The notes under the pieces are model-generated. The model had not been told where the DNA came from. It saw only the letters and a program-made list of their open reading frames with translations, and ran no database searches. Position numbers and translations under genes: made by a program. A stretch of 64,000 nucleotides of DNA from UBA8190 sp003453695 (GTDB lineage Bacteria; Actinomycetota; Acidimicrobiia; Acidimicrobiales; UBA8190): the NCBI GenBank assembly GCA_036796975.1, contig DAIRBY010000012.1:1-64000 (forward strand), in the 5' to 3' direction. Each line of letters opens with the position of its first letter. The first letter of the stretch is position 1. This document shows positions 33,340-40,822 of this stretch, piece by piece.

Positions 33340-33359
33340 TGATTGACGAATCAGTTTAC
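33340..33359 (-). promoter_or_regulatory. Promoter/operator element, copy 2 of an exact 20-mer
   Basis: On the minus strand this reads GTAAACTGATTCGTCAATCA, identical to 29598-29617. It contains a TAAACT -10-like box and TGATT-N4-AATCA, and lies 27 bases upstream of the thioesterase ATG. It also lies 33 bases upstream of the divergent acyl-CoA dehydrogenase start, so one regulator could control both. Confidence 0.65.
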
Positions 33360-33392
33360 CGGTGTCCCCCACGAGCCCCGGAGGCGCGACCG

Positions 33393-34646
33393 ATGCGGTG
33401 GCAGATCGAGGACGCACCGGCCCAGCGCCGATTCCGTGACGAGTTCCGGTCGTGGCTGGCCGACGCGCTGCCCGCCGGCTGGGTGGACGCCGTCGCCGCC
33501 GGCGACGACGGGACGCTCGAGAAGCTGAGGGCGGCATCGGGCTTCAACCCGTTCGCCTGGCAGGGGACCATCGGACGCAGCCCCTACGCGGCGCCGCTGT
33601 GGCCCAAGGCATACGGCGGGATGTCGGGTGAGGTGTGGATGCAACAGGTGATCCGCTCGGAGCTGCAGCGCCATCGCCTGCCCACCGTGTCGATCAACCT
33701 GCTCGGCGTGGGGCTGGCCGGGCCCACCCTCATCGACCACGGTACCGAGGAGCAGAAGGAGCGCTACCTGCGCAAGATCCTCTCGGCCGAGGAGATCTGG
33801 TGCCAGCTGTTCAGCGAGCCCGGCTCGGGGTCCGACCTGGCGTCGCTGTCCACCCGGGCGGTGCGCGACGGGGACGAGTGGGTGGTGAACGGTCAGAAGG
33901 TATGGACCACCATCGCCCAGTTCGCCACGTTCGGCATGCTCTTGGCCCGCACGGACCCGGAGGCAGCCAAGCACGAAGGGCTCACCTACTTCATCGTGGA
34001 GATGAAGGCGCCCGGCGTGGAGGTGCGCCCGCTCAAGCAGCTGACCGGGTCGTCGGAGTTCAACGAGGTGTTCTTCTCCGACGTGCGCATCCCGGACCGG
34101 AACCGGGTGGGAGCGGTGGGCGACGGATGGCGGTGCGCCCGCACCACCTTGATGAACGAGCGCGTGGCGCTGGCGGGCGTGTCGCTCGATCCGGTTTCGT
34201 TCATGGGAGGCGTCCGGCGCGACCCGTGGACGAACTATGTGGAGAGCATCCCCCACCGCAGCGACCCCGTCGTACGCCAGCGCCTGGCGCAGTTCTACAT
34301 CGAGTCCCAGGTGAAGGAGATCACGGCCTTCCGAGCCAACTCCGCCCGCTTGCGCGGGGACCAGCCCGGCCCCGAGGGGGCGGTGAACAAGGTGTTCAAC
34401 GCCGAGTACAACCAGCGCCGATCCAGCTTCGCCGTGGACGCCAACGGCCTCGGTGCGGTGGCCTGGATGCCCGGCGACAGCGGGCCCGAGGCCCGGGCCC
34501 AGACCTTCCTGCGGGCGCGGGCCAACACCATCGAAGGCGGAACCTCAGAGGTCCTGCGCAACCAGATGGCAGAACGCATCCTCGGGTTGCCACGCGACGT
34601 CGAGGTGGACAAAGGCGTGCCGTGGAGCGAGGTTCGACACAACTGA
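33393..34646 (+). CDS. Acyl-CoA dehydrogenase
   Basis: 417 residues. It has AEEIWCQLFSEPGSGSDLASLSTRAV, VVNGQKVWTTIAQF, FNEVFFSDVRIPD and ANTIEGGTSEVLRNQMAERILGLP. It introduces a double bond into an acyl-CoA using FAD and passes electrons to ETF. The ATG at 33393 is chosen because GGAGG lies 8 bases upstream; longer reading upstream would run through the operator. It is paralogous to the dehydrogenase at 16.2 kb. The following GMC gene overlaps its stop. Confidence 0.88.
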   Translation: MRWQIEDAPAQRRFRDEFRSWLADALPAGWVDAVAAGDDGTLEKLRAASGFNPFAWQGTIGRSPYAAPLWPKAYGGMSGEVWMQQVIRSELQRHRLPTVSINLLGVGLAGPTLIDHGTEEQKERYLRKILSAEEIWCQLFSEPGSGSDLASLSTRAVRDGDEWVVNGQKVWTTIAQFATFGMLLARTDPEAAKHEGLTYFIVEMKAPGVEVRPLKQLTGSSEFNEVFFSDVRIPDRNRVGAVGDGWRCARTTLMNERVALAGVSLDPVSFMGGVRRDPWTNYVESIPHRSDPVVRQRLAQFYIESQVKEITAFRANSARLRGDQPGPEGAVNKVFNAEYNQRRSSFAVDANGLGAVAWMPGDSGPEARAQTFLRARANTIEGGTSEVLRNQMAERILGLPRDVEVDKGVPWSEVRHN

Positions 34647-36562
34647 CGGGTGTCCGGGCCCGAGCGCTGACCGGGCTGTGCGCCACACTCCTTCCTGCCG
34701 AGAACGGCGGGCCGGATCCGGCGGGACTGTCGGCGGCACTGTCGGACTTCCTGGCGCGCCAGCCGGCGCCGGTCACCGGTGCTGCGGTGGGAGGAGCCCT
34801 CGCCCTCGAGGTGTGCTCGCTGGTGAGCTCCGGGCGCGTCCTGTCGCGGCGCACCGCCGAAGAGCGCGCCGCCCTGTGGCGGTCGTTGCACGGGGTCGGG
34901 CCCGTCGGCCTGGGCCTGGACGGGCTCAAGGCGCTGGTCCTGTTGGTGCACGGGTCGCGTGCGGCTTCCGCCCTGGTGGCCGCCGCCGCCAACGCCGGGC
35001 CGCCGGCCCGCCCCGACGCCGAGCTCCGGGTGACCTCGTCGTCGCACTGGCCCAGCTGGAGCCGGGTCGACGTGGCCGTGGTCGGGTCAGGGGCGGGAGG
35101 AGCGGTGACCGCCCGCACGCTGGCCCGCGCCGGGATGTCGGTGCTCGTGCTCGAAGAGGGGCGCCGCCACGGCGTCGAGGAGTTCCGGAGCACCGCGCCA
35201 CTCGAGCGATTCGCCGGGCTCTATCGCGACGGCGGCGCCACCGCCGCCTTGGGACGGCCGCCGGTGATGCTGCCCGTCGGGCGAGGCGTGGGGGGGACGA
35301 CCCTGGTCAACTCGGGCACCTGCTATCGCACCCCCGAGCCGGTGCTCGAGCGGTGGCGGGACCAGGCCGGGCTGGACTGGGCCGATCCCTCCCACTTCGA
35401 CGCCGCTCTCGACGAGGTGTGGGAGATGCTCCAGGTCGGCGCCGTGCCCGCCGCCGTCATGGGACGCAACGGGGCCCTGGCCCTGGCGGGCGCCGACACG
35501 CTCGGCTGGCGCGCCGGTCCGCTCATGCGCAACGCCCCGGGATGCGGGGGGTGCTGTCAGTGCGCCATCGGCTGCCCCCGCAACGCCAAGTTCGGGGTCC
35601 ACCTGAACGCCCTCCCCGACGCCTGCGCGGCGGGAGCGCAGATCCTCTCCGATGCCAGAGTCGAGCGCGTGGTGGTGGAGCGGGGCCGAGCCACCGGGGT
35701 GCTGGCGCGCCGTCGGGACGGGACACTGTTCACGGTGCGGGCCGACGCCGCCGTGGTGGTGAGCGCCGGGGCGACCGAGACTCCTCCCCTCCTGCGCCGC
35801 AGCCGGCTCGGCGGCCATCCGTACCTGGGTCGCAACCTGGCCGTGCATCCCGCCGTCGGGGTGTCGGGCCGCTTCGAGGAGCCCGTGGTGGCATGGCAGG
35901 GCGTCCTGCAGAGCGCGGCGGTCGAGGAGTTCCACCAGTCGGACGGGATCCTGATCGAGGCCACCGCCACCCCGCCCGGGATGGGGACGATGGAGCTGCC
36001 CGGGGTGGGGCCGGGGCTGCTGCGAGAGCTGGAGGGCGCAGAGCACCTGGCGTCGCTCGGAGCCATGGTGGCCGACCGGCCGGTGGGGCGCGTGCACGGG
36101 CGCCGGCGCCCGCTGCTCCGCTACGACCTGGACCGGGCCGACGGGCGGCGTCTCGTCCGCGCCGTCGGCATCATGGGACGGATCCTGTTCGCAGCCGGCG
36201 CCACCGAGGTCCTGACCGGCATCCCCGCCATGCCCCGGGTGCGGTCGACCGACGAGCTCGACCACGCCGTGGCCCTGGCCGACCCCCGGCGCATGCACGT
36301 GGCCGCCTTCCACCCCTGCGGCACCGCCGCCGCCGGTGCCGACGCCCGTCGCTTTCCGTTGCGACCCGACGGAGCGCTGCGCGGTGTCGAGCGGCTGTGG
36401 GTGATGGACGCCTCCACCCTGCCGGGCTGCGCCGAGGTGAATCCACAGGTGACGATCATGGCCGTGGCCCTGGCCCTGTCGGGGCGCCTCGCCGCCCGGC
36501 TGGGCGCGTCGGACGCGGCCGGCGACGATGCGCCCGCCGTCGCGGCCACGGTGCAGGCGTGA
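34643..36562 (+). CDS. Large GMC-family oxidoreductase with N-terminal helical extension
   Basis: About 639 residues. An N-terminal helical domain (about 1-130, ARALTGLCATLLP...LARQPAPVTG) resembles gluconate-dehydrogenase subunit 3-type segments fused to the enzyme. The flavoprotein follows: VDVAVVGSGAGGAVTARTLARAG, LPVGRGVGGTTLVNSGTCYR, a Cys-rich APGCGGCCQCAIGCPRNAKFG, and FHPCGTAAAG...VMDASTLPGCAEVNPQVTIMAVALALSGRLA. It is probably an alcohol oxidase/dehydrogenase for hydrophobic alcohols. No ATG/GTG/TTG precedes the conserved N-terminus; CTG at 34643 overlaps the previous stop as CTGA. Confidence 0.86.
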   Translation: MTGVRARALTGLCATLLPAENGGPDPAGLSAALSDFLARQPAPVTGAAVGGALALEVCSLVSSGRVLSRRTAEERAALWRSLHGVGPVGLGLDGLKALVLLVHGSRAASALVAAAANAGPPARPDAELRVTSSSHWPSWSRVDVAVVGSGAGGAVTARTLARAGMSVLVLEEGRRHGVEEFRSTAPLERFAGLYRDGGATAALGRPPVMLPVGRGVGGTTLVNSGTCYRTPEPVLERWRDQAGLDWADPSHFDAALDEVWEMLQVGAVPAAVMGRNGALALAGADTLGWRAGPLMRNAPGCGGCCQCAIGCPRNAKFGVHLNALPDACAAGAQILSDARVERVVVERGRATGVLARRRDGTLFTVRADAAVVVSAGATETPPLLRRSRLGGHPYLGRNLAVHPAVGVSGRFEEPVVAWQGVLQSAAVEEFHQSDGILIEATATPPGMGTMELPGVGPGLLRELEGAEHLASLGAMVADRPVGRVHGRRRPLLRYDLDRADGRRLVRAVGIMGRILFAAGATEVLTGIPAMPRVRSTDELDHAVALADPRRMHVAAFHPCGTAAAGADARRFPLRPDGALRGVERLWVMDASTLPGCAEVNPQVTIMAVALALSGRLAARLGASDAAGDDAPAVAATVQA

Positions 36563-36588
36563 CGGGCGTCCCCCCGGAAAGGAGCGTC

Positions 36589-37251
36589 ATGGCCGACACC
36601 GCCCTCATCTCGGTGCTGGGCGCCATCGCCTACGGCGAGCAGAAGGCGCACGACAAGGCGGCGGAGCGAGCCGCCGCAGCCACCGACGAGTGTGAAAGGC
36701 GCGTGTGGCGCACCATCGCCGCCGAAGAGCTGCGCCACCACCGCGGCTTCGTGCGGCGGCTGCGGGCCCTGGGCGCCGACCCCGAGCGCGCCATGGCGCC
36801 GTTCCGGCCGGCGCTCGACCGCTTCCACGACCGTCCCCCCGACGACGACGCACTGCGCGCCGCGGTGGCCGACTTCCTGGGCGAGGGCATCGCCACCGAC
36901 CTGCTGGTGTGGCTGCGCCGGGTGGTGGACGAGGAGACGGCCGCCTTCGTGGACACGGTCCTCGCCGACGAAGCCGGACACGAGGCACGGGCCGCCGCCG
37001 AGCTGCGCCGGTTGGTACGCGCCTCCCCGTGGGGACCGTGGCGGGCGGCGACCGGTGCCCGCACCATGCTCGTGCGCATGGCCGAGAGCGGCCCTGCCAC
37101 CGGGCTCCCGCTGGCGGCCTTCTTGCGGGTGGGCCGCGGGCCCGAGCTGGTGGCCTCGCTGTCGGCAGGCTTCGTGCGCCGACTCCACCGGATGGGGGTG
37201 GGACCGCTGGCCCTCGTGCACCGCCTCGATGTCCGGCGGGCGGCGACGTGA
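36589..37251 (+). CDS. Ferritin-like di-iron protein
   Basis: 220 residues, all helical. Carboxylate/His motifs are spaced as in ferritin-like di-iron folds: LGAIAYGEQKAHDKAAE, IAAEELRHHRGFVRRL, VVDEETAAFVDTVLADEAGHEARAAAEL. It could be an oxidase or hydroxylase (tRNA-hydroxylase-like or rubrerythrin-like) or a peroxide scavenger for the flavoprotein upstream. AAAGGAG lies 4 bases before the ATG chosen; a GTG at 36559 overlaps the preceding stop and would add ten residues. The function within the cluster is unknown. Confidence 0.72.
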   Translation: MADTALISVLGAIAYGEQKAHDKAAERAAAATDECERRVWRTIAAEELRHHRGFVRRLRALGADPERAMAPFRPALDRFHDRPPDDDALRAAVADFLGEGIATDLLVWLRRVVDEETAAFVDTVLADEAGHEARAAAELRRLVRASPWGPWRAATGARTMLVRMAESGPATGLPLAAFLRVGRGPELVASLSAGFVRRLHRMGVGPLALVHRLDVRRAAT

Positions 37252-38225
37252 GCCTGCTCTCACCCCGCTGGCACGGGGCGCCGGGCCGGCTCGAGGTGGT
37301 GTACGCCACGGTGTCGGACCCGGGACGCGGGCTGGGCCTGTGGGTGCACCACGAACTGCTGTCGCCGCTCGAGGGCGAGGCCGTCTCCCACGGATGGGTG
37401 GCGCTGTTCCGCCCTCCGACGCCGCCCGTCCTCGAGCGCTTCGGCCCGCAGCCCGCTCCCGTCTCCACCGCACCCCGTCATGGGGGCGACGGTGACGAGA
37501 ACGGGTCGGCGACAGCGGGGGGTTGGCCGGCGGCCGGCGACGCCGTGCTCGAGCCACCGGCGATGCGCGGCAAGGCGGGGGCGCTGTCATGGGACCTCTC
37601 CTGGGATGAGCCCGACGCGGCACCGCTCTTCACCTTCCCGTCGTGGGCCTGGGAGCGCGAGGTCCTCCCCGGAGCGCAGATCGTGCCCGTGCCCACCGCC
37701 GTCTTCAGCGGGACGGTGGCAGTGGAAGGGACGGCCGTGGCCCTCTCCCCCGAGGCCCGGGGAGGGGTGGCCCACATCTACGGACACGGAAACGCCGAGC
37801 GGTGGGGATGGCTGCACGCCGAGCTCGGCGACGGAGACGTGCTCGAAGTGGTGGCAGCCACCAGCCGCCGTCCCGGGTTGGACCGCCTGCCCCCCATGCC
37901 CTTCGTCCAAGTGCGCCTCGCCGCAAAGGACTGGCCCCGTGACCCCCTGGCGGCGGCGCCGCTGCTGCGCGCCCGGCTGGGTCTGCCCCACTGGAGCGTG
38001 CGGGGGACGGTGGGTCGCTGGCGCCTGCGGGTGGAGGTGGACATCCCCGCCGACCAGGCGGTGACGCTCGACTACCGGGACCCCGACGGCGCCGGCGCCA
38101 CGTGTACCAACAGCGAGGTCGCCGACGCCGACGTGGTGCTCGAGCACCGACGTTCCCGTTGGGAGACGGAAGCCACCTGGCGCCTCAGGGGCACCGCCCA
38201 CGCCGAGATCGGCTCCCGGCCGTGA
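37248..38225 (+). CDS. Lipocalin-like (CrtC/AttH-type) conserved protein
   Basis: 325 residues of beta-rich sequence. Segments include SPRWHGAPGRLEVVYATVSDPGRGLGLWVHHELLSP, LSWDLSWDEPDAAPLFTFPSWAWEREVLPGAQIVPVPTAVFSGTV and the striking AHIYGHGNAERWGWLHAELGDGDVLEVV. These recall the double-lipocalin fold of hydroxyneurosporene synthase/AttH-like proteins, which bind or hydrate isoprenoid chains. No signal peptide is seen. GTGA overlap with the di-iron gene implies joint function. Family assignment is by pattern and remains uncertain. Confidence 0.6.
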   Translation: MSLLSPRWHGAPGRLEVVYATVSDPGRGLGLWVHHELLSPLEGEAVSHGWVALFRPPTPPVLERFGPQPAPVSTAPRHGGDGDENGSATAGGWPAAGDAVLEPPAMRGKAGALSWDLSWDEPDAAPLFTFPSWAWEREVLPGAQIVPVPTAVFSGTVAVEGTAVALSPEARGGVAHIYGHGNAERWGWLHAELGDGDVLEVVAATSRRPGLDRLPPMPFVQVRLAAKDWPRDPLAAAPLLRARLGLPHWSVRGTVGRWRLRVEVDIPADQAVTLDYRDPDGAGATCTNSEVADADVVLEHRRSRWETEATWRLRGTAHAEIGSRP

Positions 38226-38304
38226 AGCGGCACGGGAGAGCCGTTTTGACGCGGCGAGCCGAGGACACGCGAAGGTGAGGGAGAGGGAGGAAAGAAGGCA
38301 CGCC

Positions 38305-39768
38305 ATGGCTCAGACCGTCACCGAGGACCTCCTGCAGGCGCCCGGAGCCTACGAACCGGTTCCGTCCGTGGCCGATGCCGTCAGTCGCGCCCGGGCGGCG
38401 GCGGCCGGCTGGCGGGCGCTGTCGCCGGCCCGGCGGGCCCGGCATGTGCTCGGGGCCCGCCAGGCCTTGATGCGTCGCATGAACGAGGTGGTCGACACCA
38501 TGGTGTCCGAGACGGGCAAGCTCCGGACCGAAGCCGTCGTCAACGAGATCCTCGTCGCCTGCGAGCTCATCACGTGGTACGCCCGTCACGCCCCCCGGCT
38601 GCTCGCCCCCGGCAAGGTGGCGCCGGGGATCCTCGTGCACAAGCGGGCCGAACGCCGCTACGAGCCACTCGGGGTGGTGGCGGTGATCAGCCCCTGGAAC
38701 TACCCGCTCGTGCTCTCGCTCGGCCCCGTCGCCACCGCCCTGTTCGCCGGCAACACCGTCGTGCTCAAACCCTCGGAGCTCACCCCACGCACCGGCGCCC
38801 TCGTGGGTGAGCTGTTCTCCGGCCTCGGGGACCACCCCGACATCGTGCAGGTGGTGACCGGCGCCCGCCGGGAGGGCGACGCCCTGGTCCGTGCCGGAGT
38901 CGACAAGGTGTGCTTCACGGGTTCGGTGGCGACAGGGACGGCGGTGATGCGGGCCGCCGCCCAGACCCGGACGCCGGTGGTGCTCGAGCTGGGCGGCAAG
39001 GACCCGATGATCGTGTGTGCCGACGCCGATCTCGACCGGGCGGCGGCAGCAGCGGTGTGGGGGGCCTTCACCAACTGCGGGCAGACCTGCATCGGCACCG
39101 AGCGGGTCTACGTCGTGGACGAGGTGTACGACCGCTTCGTCGAAAAGGTGCTCTCGCTCACCCGCCAGTTGCGTCAGGCGCCCGACGGCGACGTCGGCGC
39201 CATGATCCACTCGGGCCAGGTGTCGGTGTCCGAGGAGCACGTCGCCGACGCCGTGTCGAAGGGCGCCACCGTGGCCGCCGGCGGCGGGCTCACCGAGGTG
39301 GGCGGCCGTCCCGCCTTCGAGCCCACGGTCCTGCTCGACGTCGACCACGACATGTTGGCCATGCGCGACGAGACGTTCGGGCCGCTGCTGCCCATCATGC
39401 GGGTGGCGGGTCCGGACCAGGCACTCGAGCTGGCCAACGACTCACCCTTCGGGCTCGGCGCCTCGGTGTTCGCCCGGGACCCGGAGCTGGTCGAACGTCT
39501 CGTGGACGGCCTGCAGGCGGGGAACGTCTCCGTCAACGACGTCATGGTGGGCTTCGCCGTCCCCGGCCTCCCCTTCGGCGGCTTCAAGGCGTCGGGCTTG
39601 GGGGTGACCCACGGCGAGGAAGGCCTGCGCGAGTTCACCAAGGTGAAAGCCGTGGTGCGCGACGTGGGCGGGCTCCGTCGCGAACCGATGTGGCTGCCGT
39701 TGCCGCGCCGGCTCGGGGCGTGGGCGCGTCGGGCCATGCGGCTCAAGTACCGGGGCAGGGCGAAGTGA
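38305..39768 (+). CDS. Aldehyde dehydrogenase (NAD(P)-dependent)
   Basis: 487 residues of the ALDH superfamily: ISPWNYPLVLSLGPVATALFAGNTVVLKPSE, FTGSVATG, catalytic Glu in VLELGGKDPM, catalytic Cys in FTNCGQTCIGTERVY, and DETFGPLLPIM. The C-terminus ends in a hydrophobic/basic WLPLPRRLGAWARRAMRLKYRG, which may bind membranes as in fatty aldehyde dehydrogenases. It likely oxidises the aldehyde made by the GMC enzyme to an acid. AGGAAAGAAGG precedes the ATG; a small gene overlaps its stop. Confidence 0.88.
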   Translation: MAQTVTEDLLQAPGAYEPVPSVADAVSRARAAAAGWRALSPARRARHVLGARQALMRRMNEVVDTMVSETGKLRTEAVVNEILVACELITWYARHAPRLLAPGKVAPGILVHKRAERRYEPLGVVAVISPWNYPLVLSLGPVATALFAGNTVVLKPSELTPRTGALVGELFSGLGDHPDIVQVVTGARREGDALVRAGVDKVCFTGSVATGTAVMRAAAQTRTPVVLELGGKDPMIVCADADLDRAAAAAVWGAFTNCGQTCIGTERVYVVDEVYDRFVEKVLSLTRQLRQAPDGDVGAMIHSGQVSVSEEHVADAVSKGATVAAGGGLTEVGGRPAFEPTVLLDVDHDMLAMRDETFGPLLPIMRVAGPDQALELANDSPFGLGASVFARDPELVERLVDGLQAGNVSVNDVMVGFAVPGLPFGGFKASGLGVTHGEEGLREFTKVKAVVRDVGGLRREPMWLPLPRRLGAWARRAMRLKYRGRAK

Positions 39769-40130
39769 GCTTCCTCGTCGACCCTCCCCTGCTCCTGGCG
39801 TCGGGCGCCGCCATCGAGGCTGCCGCCCCCGATGAGCGGACGGCACGGCGCCTCGAAGCCGCCGTGCTGGGCGTGTTCGTGGTGACCTCGGTGTCGCTGT
39901 ACGCCAACGCCCGCTGGGCGCACTGGCTCGCCCGGCTGTGCCGTGCCGAGACGGGTCGCGACTGGATGCTCAACTCGGGCGTCTTCCACTTCGACCACGA
40001 GAAGGCGGGCCTGCCCACCCACGTCGTCGCGGGCGCCTTGTTCGCCACCTACCCGCTGTGGATCCGCCTGGGACGGCGCGCCGGCGGCCGGCTGCGCCCG
40101 GCCGTCGGGCGGTCCCCGCTCTCTGACTGA
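39765..40130 (+). CDS. Conserved hypothetical protein
   Basis: 121 residues, not recognised. A mildly hydrophobic segment (LEAAVLGVFVVTSVSLYAN) is followed by WAHWLARLCRAETGRDWMLNSGVFHFDHEKAGLPTHVVAGALFATYPLWIRLGRR. The residues WMLNSGVFHFD and the second hydrophobic stretch suggest a small membrane-associated protein. The GTG start overlaps the aldehyde dehydrogenase stop (GTGA), so it belongs to that operon. Its 3' end overlaps the palindrome upstream of the TetR gene. Confidence 0.65.
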   Translation: MSFLVDPPLLLASGAAIEAAAPDERTARRLEAAVLGVFVVTSVSLYANARWAHWLARLCRAETGRDWMLNSGVFHFDHEKAGLPTHVVAGALFATYPLWIRLGRRAGGRLRPAVGRSPLSD

Positions 40131-40140
40131 CCTGTCAGTC
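40125..40140. promoter_or_regulatory. Perfect palindromic operator at the TetR gene
   Basis: GACTGAC-CT-GTCAGTC is a perfect 7+2+7 inverted repeat, 6 bases upstream of the TAGCGT box and overlying the -35 region of the TetR gene. It is probably the autoregulatory site. The half-site CTGAC/GTCAG is shared with the operator at 11659-11675. Confidence 0.7.
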
Positions 40141-40146
40141 TGTTGG

Positions 40147-40152
40147 TAGCGT
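40147..40152 (+). promoter_or_regulatory. Putative -10 box (TAGCGT) of the TetR gene
   Basis: TAGCGT ends 7 bases before the in-frame GTG at 40160. CTGACT at 40123-40128 could be the -35 with an 18-base spacer, lying inside the palindrome. This supports the GTG at 40160 and autorepression. Confidence 0.45.
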
Positions 40153-40159
40153 GAGGGCG

Positions 40160-40822
40160 GTGCGCGCCCCGAGCAGACCTGCGGCGTCGCCGGCGCGCCC
40201 GGGCCGGAGCCGGGCGGTGCGGCGGGCCATGAGCGAGGAGGAAAAAGAGGGACGGCGGGCCGAGATCCTCGCCGCCGCTAAGAAGGTGTTCGCCCGCAAG
40301 GGCTACCACGCCACCACCGTCGCCGAGATCGCCAAGACGGCCAAGCTCTCCTACGGGTCGATCTACTGGTACTTCGACTCGAAGGACGCCCTGTTCCACG
40401 AGCTCATGGAATCCGAGGGTCAGGCCCTGCGGCGCCATGTCACCGAGGCCCTGGCCACCCCGTCACCGGGAGCGCCCGACGCCCCCTTCCGGGCGGCGGT
40501 GCGGGCCACCTTCGAGTTCTTCGAGTCCGACCGCGCTCTCGTGAAGCTGCTGTTCCGCGACTCCTACGCGCTCGGCGACCGCTTCGAGAAGCACCTGTTC
40601 GGGATCTACGAGAGCTTCATCGGCGACATCGAGGAGATCGTGGCCAGTGCCGCTCAGCGGGGGATCGTGGTCGACTACCCGCCGCGCATGGTGGCCTTCT
40701 CGGTGGCGGCCCTGGTGGGACAGATCGCCCACCGCCGCATCGTGACCGACGACGGGTTGCCGGCCGCCGTGGTGGCCGACTTCGTGGTGTCGCTGCTGCT
40801 CAACGGCCTCCTCCCGCGATGA
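40160..40822 (+). CDS. TetR-family transcriptional regulator
   Basis: About 220 residues. The basic N-terminal arm is followed by the DNA-binding domain RRAEILAAAKKVFARKGYHATTVAEIAKTAKLSYGSIYWYFDSKDALFHELM, typical of TetR regulators. The C-terminal ligand domain (RDSYALGDRFEKHLFGIYESFIGDIEEIV) is of the type found in regulators of acyl-CoA metabolism. Starts considered: GTG 40151 (inside the -10), GTG 40160 (chosen), ATG 40229. It likely represses its own promoter and perhaps the divergent operons at 11.7 kb, whose palindrome shares half-sites. Confidence 0.87.
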   Translation: MRAPSRPAASPARPGRSRAVRRAMSEEEKEGRRAEILAAAKKVFARKGYHATTVAEIAKTAKLSYGSIYWYFDSKDALFHELMESEGQALRRHVTEALATPSPGAPDAPFRAAVRATFEFFESDRALVKLLFRDSYALGDRFEKHLFGIYESFIGDIEEIVASAAQRGIVVDYPPRMVAFSVAALVGQIAHRRIVTDDGLPAAVVADFVVSLLLNGLLPR

